From assembly GCF_003986975.1 (NCBI RefSeq), contig NZ_PIPO01000005.1, positions 248,001 to 312,000 of the forward strand: a DNA stretch of 64,000 bases. Direction: 5' to 3'. Shown here piece after piece: positions 51,360 through 61,020 of this stretch. Source of the DNA: Aliidiomarina soli. Its GTDB lineage: Bacteria; Pseudomonadota; Gammaproteobacteria; Enterobacterales; Alteromonadaceae. The notes beneath the pieces were generated by a model that saw nothing but the letters and a program-made list of their open reading frames with translations, had not been told where the DNA came from and did no database searches. Each line of letters starts with the position of its first letter. Position 1 is the stretch's first letter. A program made the translations under genes and the position numbers.

Positions 51360-53390
51360 ATGCAGGGACTTCAACAGTTAATGAAAAAGATTTCAGCGCG
51401 GATCATAGCAGGCTTTATTGCGGTCGCTATCCTGGTCGCCGCGGTGGGTCTGGCGGGTCTCCATTTCATGGACGACGTAGAACAAAACCTGGTCTACGTC
51501 AGCGATACCACAACACCGACAGTAACCACCGCGGCTCAGCTAAAGAATGCGATGTATTCAGCCAACGCGTTGGTAGGTCGCGCGCTGACCACTCACTCAA
51601 TTAGCGAATTGGGTGAGCTGCAACAGGATTTCGAGATTGCCAGCGAGGTTTTTGCTACCAGTTACCGGCGCCTTAGCGAGCTGGTTACTGACGAGGCACT
51701 GCAGGCATCGCTTGAAGATGCGCAGACCGCACGCGAGGCCTTTGAACAGGAAGCGATGGTGGTGTTTGCTCAGCAACAGCAACTGATAGCGGTCGAGGCG
51801 GACGTGGCGCGACGTTTAAATGAGTTTGACCGCACGGCAGCATTTCTGACAGGCGAGCTGGGGGATATTTCTTATCAGGCAGAGCAACTGCTACAAGACG
51901 TTGAGTTAACCTCGGCCGCAGTCAACCTGCAAAGCCTGGTGATGGAGGTGCAGTATCTGACCCGTGACCTTCTGAGTCAGTCCCATGTACGGGCAGCAAG
52001 ACCTTTACGTGAAGAACTGGAACAGGTGTTTATGATTTTCGAGTTTCCACTCGAAACGGTGATGGCAAGCGATGATGCTGACTTACGTGCTGCAGCGGTT
52101 GAAGTGGAAGAATTACTGCAGGAGTGGCAGCGACTGGCGTTCGCCGAGGGATTGCTGTTCGATTTATACGAAGAGCAGCTGCAAATTGCAGAGACCGTGC
52201 GCCTGTCGCTCGACGATATGGTAAACGAAGTTGATGCCGTTAATTTTGCTCTCGATGACGTCGAGAGTGCGGCGGATTCCCTCAACTCATCGGCTGCGAC
52301 GGATGCTCGCGAAACGGTGAACCAGGCATTCTGGATTATTCTTACCATTGTAGTGATTGCCTTTATTCTCGCTATTGTACTAGGCATTTGGGTCACCCAT
52401 GCAGTGACGCGGCCACTTGGCGGTGAGCCTTCACAAATGCAGGAAATTGCGACGCAAATTGCAGAGGGTGATTTACGGGTTGAGGCGCAGGGTGATGAGC
52501 GAGGCGTGCTGCGCGCTATGCTGGTGATGGCAGACAAACTGCGTGACTTGCTGGCTGAGATCTCCGAAGCGAGCAGGTCGCTGAGTCGGTCGGCGGATAA
52601 CACCACGGCCATTGCCGGCGATGCGAATGATCTGATTCAGGAACAGGAACAGGCGATTGAGCAAACCGTGACCGCGATTTCGCAAGTGGTGTCGACGGTT
52701 CAGGGAATCGCGGATAATGCTGCAAAAGCCTTTGAAACCACGCAACAGGTGCAAAGCCGTACCGATGAGGCCGAGCAGGCCTTTAAAGAAACGGCCCAGG
52801 CGATTCAACAGGTTGCTGATGAAGTCGAGCGCGCCGCCAGTGTGGTGCAAGGCGTCGAAGCGAAGAGTCATGAAATTGGCACCGTCCTGGAAGTGATCGA
52901 AAACATTGCTGAGCAAACCAACTTACTTGCGCTCAACGCGGCAATTGAAGCGGCCCGAGCTGGTGAACAGGGGCGCGGGTTTGCCGTTGTGGCGGATGAA
53001 GTGCGTTCTTTGGCGCAGAAAACCCAGGACTCGACCCTAAATATCCAGAGTATTATTCAGGGTCTGCAACAGGAAACCCAAAGTGCGGTGAACGTAATGA
53101 CCAGTTCACAGGCACAGGTGGTGCAAACCCTGGATAAGTCAGCCCAGGCCAGTACGGCGCTGGATGTTATCCGCAGTTCCATGGGTGAGATGACGGATAT
53201 TAACGATCAGGTTGCCACCGCGTCTGAAGAACTGGCTAGTGTGACCCAGGAAATCCAGACCAATATTAATGGCATCAATGATATGTCGACGCGTTCAGCG
53301 GAAGGGTCGGCGAAGATGACAGAGGCCAGTGCCGAGCTGGGCAGAGTGGCGGATAGCCTGCGCGGGCTGGCGGCACGCTTTACGGTATAG
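51360..53390 (+). CDS. Methyl-accepting chemotaxis protein, long sensor
   Basis: The 676-residue receptor has a helix at about 15-37, an unusually long periplasmic helical sensor (about 38-320, acidic and Gln-rich) and a second helix ([21 protein letters not shown], about 322-345). A HAMP domain and a signalling rod with tip [35 protein letters not shown] near residue 520 follow. The ligand is unknown. The 279-bp gap upstream holds the shared promoters with the GAF kinase gene. Confidence 0.93.
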   Translation: MQGLQQLMKKISARIIAGFIAVAILVAAVGLAGLHFMDDVEQNLVYVSDTTTPTVTTAAQLKNAMYSANALVGRALTTHSISELGELQQDFEIASEVFATSYRRLSELVTDEALQASLEDAQTAREAFEQEAMVVFAQQQQLIAVEADVARRLNEFDRTAAFLTGELGDISYQAEQLLQDVELTSAAVNLQSLVMEVQYLTRDLLSQSHVRAARPLREELEQVFMIFEFPLETVMASDDADLRAAAVEVEELLQEWQRLAFAEGLLFDLYEEQLQIAETVRLSLDDMVNEVDAVNFALDDVESAADSLNSSAATDARETVNQAFWIILTIVVIAFILAIVLGIWVTHAVTRPLGGEPSQMQEIATQIAEGDLRVEAQGDERGVLRAMLVMADKLRDLLAEISEASRSLSRSADNTTAIAGDANDLIQEQEQAIEQTVTAISQVVSTVQGIADNAAKAFETTQQVQSRTDEAEQAFKETAQAIQQVADEVERAASVVQGVEAKSHEIGTVLEVIENIAEQTNLLALNAAIEAARAGEQGRGFAVVADEVRSLAQKTQDSTLNIQSIIQGLQQETQSAVNVMTSSQAQVVQTLDKSAQASTALDVIRSSMGEMTDINDQVATASEELASVTQEIQTNINGINDMSTRSAEGSAKMTEASAELGRVADSLRGLAARFTV

Positions 53391-53426
53391 AAAGTCAGGT
53401 GGACATGCTGGGGAGCCGCGGCTCCC

Positions 53427-54362
53427 TTAGCAGCGTGCGGCGACTTCAGCGACCAGTTGGCGGAACCAGCGATGGCCGTCGTCATGTTGCAACAGCGGGC
53501 TCCAGATCATTTTTAATTCAATTTCCGGGATCGCAAAGGGTGGTTCGCGCAACACCAGGTCAGGACTGTCTTCGTATAGCATCGCCGCTTTGCGCGGCAA
53601 AGTGGCGATGAGCCCTTCCTTGGCCAGATACATGGCAACATGGTAGTTACGGGTAAACACTTTGATCCGGCGTTGATGGCCCAAGCGATTAAGCGCTTCA
53701 TCCACCCAGCCCAGCTTTTGCACGTCGTTCGGGTCCATCCCGATGCCGACCCCAAACCCTGTTTTACTAACCCAAGAGTGGCGTGCGTTGAGGTACTCTT
53801 CGAGGGTGTAGTTGTTGATCAGCGGATGCTCTTTATGCAGCAGACAGGCGAAATCATCCTTCCATAATAGTTTTTGGTGGAACGATTGCGGTAGCTCGTC
53901 AAAGCGATTCACGGCGATGTCGACCTTGCCGTTTTCGACGTCATGAAAGCTGACGTCACTGGGTGTCATCAGGTCAATAGTGACCTGCGGTGCCTGTTCA
54001 CGTAAGGCACCCAGCAGCGGCGCCATCAACGTCGAAGCGGCATAGTCTGAAATCATAATGCGGAACACACGTTCACTTTCAGCGGCGACAAAGGTGCGCG
54101 ACGGCTGAATTACCTCTTCCACACTATATAGAATTTGCCGCACCTGAGACTGCATTTCCAGGGCTCGCTCAGTCGGCATCATGCCTTCGCTGGTGCGCAC
54201 CAGAATAGGGTCGTTAAGCAGCGTGCGCAACCGCTTCAAACCGTTGCTCATAGCTGGCTGAGTAATGTTGAGCTGCTCAGCCGCGCGGGTCACATTACGC
54301 TCGCGTAATAATGCGTCCAGATAGACCAGCAGATTGAGATCAATATGACGAAACTGGTTCAT
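53427..54362 (-). CDS. LysR-family regulator next to the glyoxylate genes
   Basis: The 311-residue protein has the LysR helix-turn-helix (LNLLVYLDALLRERNVTRAAEQLNITQPAMSNGLKRLRTLLND), of the NodD/SyrM-like subgroup. An effector domain from about residue 95 (VFRIMISDYAASTLMAPLLG) follows. It diverges from aceK across 104 bp, so it may control aceK-aceB-aceA; in E. coli IclR does that. The effector is unknown. Confidence 0.87.
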   Translation of the reverse strand: MNQFRHIDLNLLVYLDALLRERNVTRAAEQLNITQPAMSNGLKRLRTLLNDPILVRTSEGMMPTERALEMQSQVRQILYSVEEVIQPSRTFVAAESERVFRIMISDYAASTLMAPLLGALREQAPQVTIDLMTPSDVSFHDVENGKVDIAVNRFDELPQSFHQKLLWKDDFACLLHKEHPLINNYTLEEYLNARHSWVSKTGFGVGIGMDPNDVQKLGWVDEALNRLGHQRRIKVFTRNYHVAMYLAKEGLIATLPRKAAMLYEDSPDLVLREPPFAIPEIELKMIWSPLLQHDDGHRWFRQLVAEVAARC

Positions 54363-54466
54363 AGATACAATAAACTTCTTTAATGTTAAATGCTAAGTTA
54401 CATAAGCAAAGTGAATTATAGGGTGCCTTAGCAAGCGCTAAAAAACAATCACAAAAAGAGGCTGAC

Positions 54467-56197
54467 ATGGCTCAGGCAAACCGCATTGCCCGTTTGATTT
54501 TACAAGGGTTTCAACGCCACTACCGGATCTTCGGCGAGCTGACTGATGATGCGGGTCAGCGTTTCCAACAGGGCGACTGGCTGGGTTTGCAGCATTTGTC
54601 GCGTGAACGTATTTCCTATTATGACGAGCGGGTGGCTGAATGTGTCGAGGAACTGACCGCCCAGTTGCCGAGCGGATCGCCTGACAGTGAACTGTGGCAA
54701 CAGGTGAAACAGGACTATACCGGGCTGTTGAGCTTTCATCCGCAGGCCGAATTAGCGGAAACCTTTTTTAATTCAGTGTTTTGTAAGTTGTTCCACCGCC
54801 GCTATTTTCACAATCAGTTTATCTTTGTTGAAACGACGATTGAGGGGCGCATTCCGGTCCCCGTCGAGGCCGAGTATCGTTCCTATTTTCCAGTCGAACA
54901 TGGGGTGCCTGAGACACTGCTGCAAATTATTCAGGACATTGGTTTTGCGGCGCCCTTTGCTGATCTGAAAGATGATGTAGAACGATTACGCCGCGCCTTC
55001 AGCGAGCAGACGCGGCAACATAACCTGCAGGCACACCAGCTGCGCCTGGATGTGCTTAAGCACCCCTTCTATCGCAACAAAGCGGCCTATGTGATTGGCC
55101 GGATTGTCACCACAGAACGTTCTTACCCGTTCATTGTGCCTGTGCTTCGCGGCAATGACGGGCATCTGCTGGTCGATGCTTTACTGACGGACCCGCAACA
55201 TTTGGGCGTTATCTTCAGTTTTGCACGGGCTTATTTTATGGTCCGGGCGCAGGCGCCTTCGGCCTTGGTGTGCTTTTTACAGAGCCTGTTACCACGCAAA
55301 AGCAAAGCCGATTTGTATTCCGCCATTGGCCTGCACAAGCAGGGTAAAACCGAGTTCTACCGTGAACTGCTGCTTCACCTGCAGCGCAGTGACGATCAGA
55401 TGGTAGCGGCTCCGGGTATTCGAGGCCTGGTGATGATGGTGTTTACCTTGCCTTCCTTCCCTTATGTTTTCAAAGTTATTCGTGACCGCTTTGGCAGCAC
55501 CAAAGAGTTCGGGCGTGACACTGTGGTTGAGCGATATCAGCTGGTGAAGCGCCATGACCGGGTCGGGCGGATGGCAGATACCATCGAGTATTCTGATGTG
55601 GCATTGCCGCTTAACCGGATCTCTGCTGATCTGCTGGCAGAACTGGAGTCGAGTATTGGCGAGTCGATGAAAATAGAAGGGGACACCCTGATCATTCGCC
55701 ATTTATATATCGAGAAACGCCTGACGCCGCTGAATATCTATCTTGAGTATGCGGATGAGGAGGAAACCCGCGCTATTCTTGATGATTACGGGCGGGCACT
55801 GAAAGATATGCTGGCGGCGAATATCTTTCCCGGTGATATGTTGTTGAAAAACTTTGGTGTTACCCGCGGGCGCCGGGTGGTGTTTTATGATTACGACGAA
55901 GTTCAGTACCTGACGAGCATGAACTTCCGTGCCATGCCAAAAGCGAAAGATCAACAGGACCTGCTAATGGATAGTGAATCAGTTTCGGTTGGCCCACACG
56001 ATGTGTTTCCACAGCAACTGGCAACCTATGTTTTTGCCAAACCTAAGCTGCGGGCGATATTCACCGAGCTACATCCCGATTTACTTGAGGCCGAGTATTG
56101 GCAGTCGCTCCAGAGTAGTATTCGGCAGGGCGAAGTTGCCGATATCTTTCCATACCCCAGCCAGCTTCGTTTTTCGCGCTATAAGTCTGATGAATGA
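54467..56197 (+). CDS. aceK: Isocitrate dehydrogenase kinase/phosphatase
   Basis: AceK switches isocitrate dehydrogenase off by phosphorylation and on again, sending isocitrate to the glyoxylate shunt. The 576-residue product matches the family (578 in E. coli). It has a regulatory N-terminal half and a kinase domain with VFKVIRDRFGSTKEFGRDTVVERY near residue 340, the catalytic segment MLLKNFGVTRGRRVVFYDYDE near residue 460, and HDVFPQQL. Unlike E. coli aceBAK, it comes first here, before aceB. Confidence 0.95.
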   Translation: MAQANRIARLILQGFQRHYRIFGELTDDAGQRFQQGDWLGLQHLSRERISYYDERVAECVEELTAQLPSGSPDSELWQQVKQDYTGLLSFHPQAELAETFFNSVFCKLFHRRYFHNQFIFVETTIEGRIPVPVEAEYRSYFPVEHGVPETLLQIIQDIGFAAPFADLKDDVERLRRAFSEQTRQHNLQAHQLRLDVLKHPFYRNKAAYVIGRIVTTERSYPFIVPVLRGNDGHLLVDALLTDPQHLGVIFSFARAYFMVRAQAPSALVCFLQSLLPRKSKADLYSAIGLHKQGKTEFYRELLLHLQRSDDQMVAAPGIRGLVMMVFTLPSFPYVFKVIRDRFGSTKEFGRDTVVERYQLVKRHDRVGRMADTIEYSDVALPLNRISADLLAELESSIGESMKIEGDTLIIRHLYIEKRLTPLNIYLEYADEEETRAILDDYGRALKDMLAANIFPGDMLLKNFGVTRGRRVVFYDYDEVQYLTSMNFRAMPKAKDQQDLLMDSESVSVGPHDVFPQQLATYVFAKPKLRAIFTELHPDLLEAEYWQSLQSSIRQGEVADIFPYPSQLRFSRYKSDE

Positions 56198-56312
56198 TGT
56201 TTATAAATTCACAGAAGAAATGACTGCAATATAAACTATAAATTTCATTGATGTAAATCTCAGCGCTATGCTCAATCCAGGTTAACAACGACGTAACAAC
56301 TTGGATGAAGTT

Positions 56313-57902
56313 ATGAGCGATACACAACTGAAGTTTACCAAACCAGCTACAGCAGCCAGTGAGCAGATATTTACCGCCAGCGCGGTCGAATTTTTGAACC
56401 AACTGGCGACGCATTTCGCCGGCGAGATACCGCCGCTGCTTGCCCAGCGGGAAGCGGATCAAGCCCGCTATGACAAGGGTGAGTTACCCGACTTTGACCC
56501 CGCCACGGCGGCTGTTCGTGATAGTGACTGGCGAGTGGCTGAGATCCCCCGGGACCTGCAGAAACGACGCCTCGAGATCACCGGTCCTGTCGACCGCAAG
56601 ATGGTAATTAATGCCTTAAATGCGGATGTGGATGTGTTTATGGCTGACTTTGAGGATGCTCAGTCGCCGACCTGGGATGGCCTTATCGACGGGCAGCTTA
56701 ATCTTCGCGATGCCAACCGCGGCGAGATCAGCTTCGAAGATACGGCCAAGGGCAAACGTTATCAGCTAAACGAAAACCCTGCGTTGCTGATTGCCCGTGT
56801 ACGTGGCCTGCATTTACCTGAAAAACATATTCTGCATCAGGGTAAGCCGTTGCCCGGGGCACTGCTCGACTTTGCTATGTATGTCTTTCATAACCATCAG
56901 CAGCGGCTGGCAAATGGCAGCGGCGTTTATTTCTACCTGCCGAAACTTCAACACAGCCGCGAGGCCGCCTGGTGGTCAAAGGTGTTCACATTTACCGAGG
57001 ACTACTTTGAGCTTAAGCGCGGCACCATTCGTGCCACGGTGCTTATCGAAACCCTGCCTGCCGTGTTCCAGATGCATGAGATCCTGCATGCACTGAAAGA
57101 GCACATTGTCGCCTTGAACTGTGGCCGCTGGGATTACATTTTCAGTTACATCAAAACCTTGCGGGCTCACGCCGACCGCGTATTGCCTGACCGCCAGGTC
57201 GTTAGCATGGACAAGCCATTTCTGAATGCCTACTCACGTCTGTTGATTCAAACCTGTCACAAGCGCGGAGCGCTGGCGATGGGAGGCATGGCGGCCTTTA
57301 TTCCAAGCAAAGACGAGGCTGAAAACGAACGTATTCTGGCCAAAGTCAAAGCCGACAAAGAGCAGGAATTTGGCAACGGCCATGATGGCACCTGGATCGC
57401 TCATCCCGGTCTGGCAACAACGGTGAAGGAGGTCTATCAGCGTTACCTTGGTGATAGCGACAACCAATTGCAGGTGCTGCGCGAAAATGACACTGACATT
57501 GACCAGGCGTTGTTGCTGCAACCTTGTGAGGGTGAACGCACTGAGCAGGGCATGCGGGCCAATATCCGGGTCTCGGTGCAATACATTGCAGCCTGGATTT
57601 CAGGCAAAGGCTGCGTACCTATATACGGTCTGATGGAAGATGCGGCGACAGCGGAAATTTCGCGAACTTCAATCTGGCAATGGATTACTCACGCCCAGCT
57701 GCTGAGTGACGGGCGCACCGTAACGCGCGAACTGTTCGAAAGCATGCTGGCTGAGGAAGCCGAGGTGGTTCGCAACGAGGTCGGAGAAACACGCTGGGAG
57801 GCGGAGAATTTCGCCCCGGCTGTCGAGTTATTTGCCCGCCTGACAGTGGCAGACCAACTGGATGACTTCCTAACCCTGCCTGGTTATCAGTTACTTGATT
57901 AG
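56313..57902 (+). CDS. aceB: Malate synthase A
   Basis: Condenses glyoxylate and acetyl-CoA to malate, the second step of the glyoxylate shunt. From the ATG at 56313 the product is 529 residues, the normal length for form A. Signatures are DVDVFMADFEDAQSPTWDG, YFYLPKLQHSREAAWW, ETLPAVFQMHEIL and GRWDYIFSYIK. The metal-binding Glu and Asp fall in these. A TTG at 56301 extends the frame slightly and is less likely. Confidence 0.96.
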   Translation: MSDTQLKFTKPATAASEQIFTASAVEFLNQLATHFAGEIPPLLAQREADQARYDKGELPDFDPATAAVRDSDWRVAEIPRDLQKRRLEITGPVDRKMVINALNADVDVFMADFEDAQSPTWDGLIDGQLNLRDANRGEISFEDTAKGKRYQLNENPALLIARVRGLHLPEKHILHQGKPLPGALLDFAMYVFHNHQQRLANGSGVYFYLPKLQHSREAAWWSKVFTFTEDYFELKRGTIRATVLIETLPAVFQMHEILHALKEHIVALNCGRWDYIFSYIKTLRAHADRVLPDRQVVSMDKPFLNAYSRLLIQTCHKRGALAMGGMAAFIPSKDEAENERILAKVKADKEQEFGNGHDGTWIAHPGLATTVKEVYQRYLGDSDNQLQVLRENDTDIDQALLLQPCEGERTEQGMRANIRVSVQYIAAWISGKGCVPIYGLMEDAATAEISRTSIWQWITHAQLLSDGRTVTRELFESMLAEEAEVVRNEVGETRWEAENFAPAVELFARLTVADQLDDFLTLPGYQLLD

Positions 57903-57991
57903 CCAGCTCCGGTTCTACTGACAATTACTATCGACAACTAATAACTTTTAGCATTCGCTGCTCAGGCAGCTAACAACAACAGGACTTTACT

Positions 57992-59317
57992 ATGGCAACT
58001 TCAACTGATTTTCAACAAGCAGTACGCGAACTGGAACACGAGTGGGCGACAGATCCGCGCTGGGACGGTGTTGAGCGAACTTACAGTGCAGAGGACGTGG
58101 TTCGGTTACGCGGCTCGGTGAAGGTCGAGCATACCCTGGCCAAACGCGGTGCCAATAAATTGTGGCGTCTGGTTAACGGTGAAGCACAGGAAAAGTTCGG
58201 CAAAAACTATGTCAACGCATTGGGCGCCTTAACCGGTGGCCAGGCAGTACAGCAGGTCAAAGCAGGCATTCAGGCGATTTACTTATCAGGCTGGCAAGTT
58301 GCGGCGGACAACAATACCTCGGGCACTATGTACCCGGATCAGTCGTTGTACCCGGTCGATTCAGTACCGGAAGTGGTACGCCGGATTAATAATTCGTTCA
58401 GTCGTGCGGATCAGATCCAATGGTCGAAAGGGGTCCACGCCGAAGAGGACAACTACATCGATTACTTTGCCCCGATTGTGGCCGATGCAGAAGCGGGTTT
58501 TGGCGGCGTTTTGAATGCTTATGAGCTGATGCAGGGCATGATCAAGGCTGGCGCGTCCGGTGTTCATTTTGAAGACCAGCTGGCCTCGGTGAAAAAGTGC
58601 GGCCATATGGGCGGCAAGGTTTTGGTCCCTACTCAGGAAGCGGTGCAAAAGTTAGTCGCTGCACGTTTAGCGGCCGATGTTGCCGGCGTGCCGACCCTTA
58701 TTCTGGCGCGCACGGATGCCAACGCCGCTGACTTACTTACCAATGACGTCGATCCGAATGATCAGGACTTCATTACCGGTGAGCGCACCGCAGAAGGTTT
58801 CTACCGGGTTAAACCGGGCATCGAGCAGGCCATTTCAAGAGGGCTGGCCTATGCTCCGTATGCCGACCTGCTGTGGTGTGAAACCGCCAAACCGGATCTG
58901 GATGAAGCACGTCAGTTTGCCGAAGCCATTCATGCCAAATACCCGGGTAAACTGCTGGCTTACAACTGTTCACCGTCGTTTAACTGGAAACGCAACCTGG
59001 ATGACGCCACCATTGCGAAGTTCCAGCGCGAGTTGGCCGCCATGGGATATCGCTTCCAGTTCATCACCTTAGCGGGTGTGCATAACATGTGGTACAACAT
59101 GTTCGAGCTGGCTTATGACTATGCGCGCAATGACATGACCGCCTACGTGAAGCTGCAGCAAAACGAGTTCGCGGCGGCCGAGAAAGGCTATACCTTTGTC
59201 TCTCACCAGCAGGAAGTAGGGACGGGTTACTTTGACGATCTGACCAATGTTATTCAGGGCGGCACCTCGTCAGTCACCGCCTTAACTGGTTCTACGGAAG
59301 AAGAGCAGTTCGGTTAA
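57992..59317 (+). CDS. aceA: Isocitrate lyase
   Basis: Cleaves isocitrate to glyoxylate and succinate. The 441-residue product has the catalytic [19 protein letters not shown] near residue 210. [12 protein letters not shown] (Mg site) and [14 protein letters not shown] are also present, all as in E. coli AceA. AGGAC lies eight bases before the ATG. It ends the cluster and is followed by a clear terminator. Confidence 0.97.
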   Translation: MATSTDFQQAVRELEHEWATDPRWDGVERTYSAEDVVRLRGSVKVEHTLAKRGANKLWRLVNGEAQEKFGKNYVNALGALTGGQAVQQVKAGIQAIYLSGWQVAADNNTSGTMYPDQSLYPVDSVPEVVRRINNSFSRADQIQWSKGVHAEEDNYIDYFAPIVADAEAGFGGVLNAYELMQGMIKAGASGVHFEDQLASVKKCGHMGGKVLVPTQEAVQKLVAARLAADVAGVPTLILARTDANAADLLTNDVDPNDQDFITGERTAEGFYRVKPGIEQAISRGLAYAPYADLLWCETAKPDLDEARQFAEAIHAKYPGKLLAYNCSPSFNWKRNLDDATIAKFQRELAAMGYRFQFITLAGVHNMWYNMFELAYDYARNDMTAYVKLQQNEFAAAEKGYTFVSHQQEVGTGYFDDLTNVIQGGTSSVTALTGSTEEEQFG

Positions 59318-59350
59318 GCAAACTGCTTACTAACAATGGATGTTGAACAG

Positions 59351-59377
59351 GGCAGGCCAGGAGGGCCTGCCTTTTTT
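59351..59377 (+). terminator. Rho-independent terminator after aceA
   Basis: GGCAGGCC-AGGA-GGCCTGCC followed by TTTTTT; a perfect 8-bp stem. Confidence 0.93.
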
Positions 59378-59384
59378 ATAGCTT

Positions 59385-60521
59385 TTATAGTTCGCTACTG
59401 GCCAGGGCTGAATTATTCTTTAGATAATCGATATCGATGGTGGCGCCAATCCAGCCAGTCACCTGATTCTGTTCGTTCCGCTCAGGTTTGGCGGTTGCCA
59501 GATACCAGGCGTAGCTGCCATCTTCATGGCGCAGACGGTACTCCATTCGAAAGGGTTGTCCGGAGCGTACACATTTGTTCCATTGACTAACAGTTCGACC
59601 TTGATCCTGAGGGTGAATATAATCAACCCATTTGTCGACCACTGCGGTGCGCTCGCCCCCCACCGTTGAGGTTAAGGAATCGTTTGATTCGTAGATCATC
59701 CCCTGGGCGTCAGCCTGCCAGAGAATAATCGGTGCTTCCTCGGCAATCGTCCTGTAGCGCTCCATTTGCTGTGAGATCTGCATTTCTTTTAAACGGAGAT
59801 CGGTAACGTCCTGCATAATTCCATGCACATCGCCGTCTTTTTCCTGGTGTGCAAGCAAACGGACAAAGCGTTTACGACTATTGCTATCCAAAAACACAGC
59901 TTCTATTTCGCGGTTCTCATAACTTCGTGCGTTGGGCAGGGCCTCTGCTTCTTTCATCGCTTCAAGCATGAGTCGCCCTTCGCCGAAGAAGCGGGCGGCA
60001 AACTGGGTACGGGGGATTGACTGATTATCTGCCACCCCGGTTAAACGAGCGATGGCGCCACTCATCCGCACGCTGTCGGTGGTGCGGTTGTAATTCCATT
60101 GACTTACTTTGGCCAACTGGGTGGTGCGCCGTAACTGGCGTTGTTGCTTATTGAGCTTCGCAAACAGACGATTTAGCCGGGTTTGATAACGCAGCGCCAG
60201 ATAGCTCAGAGCTGCTACCACCAGGATACAAACCGTGGTTGCCAGGCGATTGGCTACCACATACGTCAGGCTGAAGCCGGCGGATGGAGAAGGCGCCCAC
60301 CATAGACCAACCCAGGTCAGCAAAATGGCGAGGCTGCTGACAAAAGCCAGATGGCGCACCTGGTTACTGAACGCTGCGAGCAGAACCAGGGGGATATAAA
60401 GCAGCCCATGAGCGAACCCCTGCCGGGTTAACGCGTCACTGACTGCAACCAGTGTAAGAAGCAGATAAACACTGGGTACAATATAGGGAGAAAATGAAAA
60501 TCGGGTGACCAGGCGGTGCAT
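59385..60521 (-). CDS. Membrane protein with two PAS domains and no output domain
   Basis: The 378-residue product has about four hydrophobic helices (residues 10-110; VYLLLTLVAVSDAL, LAFVSSLAILLTWVGLWW and ATTVCILVVAALSYLALRY among them). A short coiled coil and a first PAS domain (about 135-240) with its PAC tail (GIMQDVTDL) follow. A second PAS domain (about 253-370, IILWQADAQGMIYESNDSL, WYLATAKPERNEQNQVTGWIGATIDI) ends it. It stops right after, without a kinase, GGDEF or signalling domain. It may be a truncated sensor or act through a partner. Confidence 0.8.
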   Translation of the reverse strand: MHRLVTRFSFSPYIVPSVYLLLTLVAVSDALTRQGFAHGLLYIPLVLLAAFSNQVRHLAFVSSLAILLTWVGLWWAPSPSAGFSLTYVVANRLATTVCILVVAALSYLALRYQTRLNRLFAKLNKQQRQLRRTTQLAKVSQWNYNRTTDSVRMSGAIARLTGVADNQSIPRTQFAARFFGEGRLMLEAMKEAEALPNARSYENREIEAVFLDSNSRKRFVRLLAHQEKDGDVHGIMQDVTDLRLKEMQISQQMERYRTIAEEAPIILWQADAQGMIYESNDSLTSTVGGERTAVVDKWVDYIHPQDQGRTVSQWNKCVRSGQPFRMEYRLRHEDGSYAWYLATAKPERNEQNQVTGWIGATIDIDYLKNNSALASSEL

Positions 60522-60607
60522 CTTGAGTCCTCTTGGCTACGAACGCCCAACCAGCACCCTACGTTCATCCAATATGTACTGCAAGCAAATTTAGCTCCAG
60601 ATAAAAG

Positions 60608-60717
60608 AAAACCCACCAAAAGGTGGGTTTCTCGTAATCGAAGATGACGCCGGGGCACAAAAAAAAGCCTGTCCAAATGGACAGGCTTCCTTAAATAGTG
60701 GTGCCCGGAGGCGGACA
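60608..60717 (-). repeat. Degenerate copy of the tRNA-Phe 3' end and its downstream block
   Basis: TGGTGCCCGGAGGCGGA at 60701-60717 equals the last 17 bases of the tRNA-Phe gene including CCA. It is followed (minus strand) by a hairpin terminator (AAGCCTGTCC / GGACAGGCTT), then by the 23-base tail that also occurs next to the real tRNA (ATCGAAGATGACGCCGGGGC at 60637), and a further hairpin (AAACCCACC / GGTGGGTTT, 60609-60630). Confidence 0.8.
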
Positions 60718-60842
60718 AAACCGCCGGGAGCGGTTTTGAACAACGCGTAAGCGTTGGCCCGGAGGGTGAAATGCATGGATGCATTTCATAATCGAAGATG
60801 ACGCCGGGGCACATAAAAGAAAACCCGCCAAAAGGCGGGTTT
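60718..60842 (-). repeat. Spacer and terminator block directly downstream of tRNA-Phe
   Basis: The AAACCCGCC / GGCGGGTTT hairpin at 60821-60842, with a TTTTCTTTT tail on the minus strand, ends the tRNA transcript. The same 20-base ATCGAAGATG... tail follows at 60791. Further on come small inverted repeats (AAATGCAT / ATGCATTT around 60770-60786, and AAAACCGCC / GGCGGTTTT-like around 60718-60738). No gene is seen in the whole 330-bp gap. Confidence 0.7.
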
Positions 60843-60852
60843 CTCATAATAA

Positions 60853-60928
60853 TGGTGCCCGGAGGCGGAATCGAACCACCGACACGAGGATTTTCAATCC
60901 TCTGCTCTACCGACTGAGCTATCCGGGC
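60853..60928 (-). tRNA. tRNA-Phe (anticodon GAA)
   Basis: The minus strand reads GCCCGGATAGCTCAGTCGG at the 5' end, with anticodon GAA in the loop TTGAAAA, TTCGATTCC in the T-arm, and an encoded CCA; 76 nt. It closely matches E. coli tRNA-Phe in the acceptor and D arms. Confidence 0.97.
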
Positions 60929-61020
60929 GTGGGTGCAATTAAACGCAAAACGGCGGCGCAAGTCAAACGCTTTTTAAGGCTTTGCGTCTGATTGCTCAGG
61001 AAATGCCCGTTTTGCGACTT

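Noticed and set aside
52516-52916. Reverse-strand frames inside the chemoreceptor gene
   Set aside because: Shadows of the repetitive Ala/Gln/Glu-rich signalling rod.
60428-60961. 177-residue reverse-strand open frame across the tRNA-Phe gene
   Set aside because: It runs through a tRNA gene and three terminators and into the PAS gene; it is a chance reading of the repeat block.
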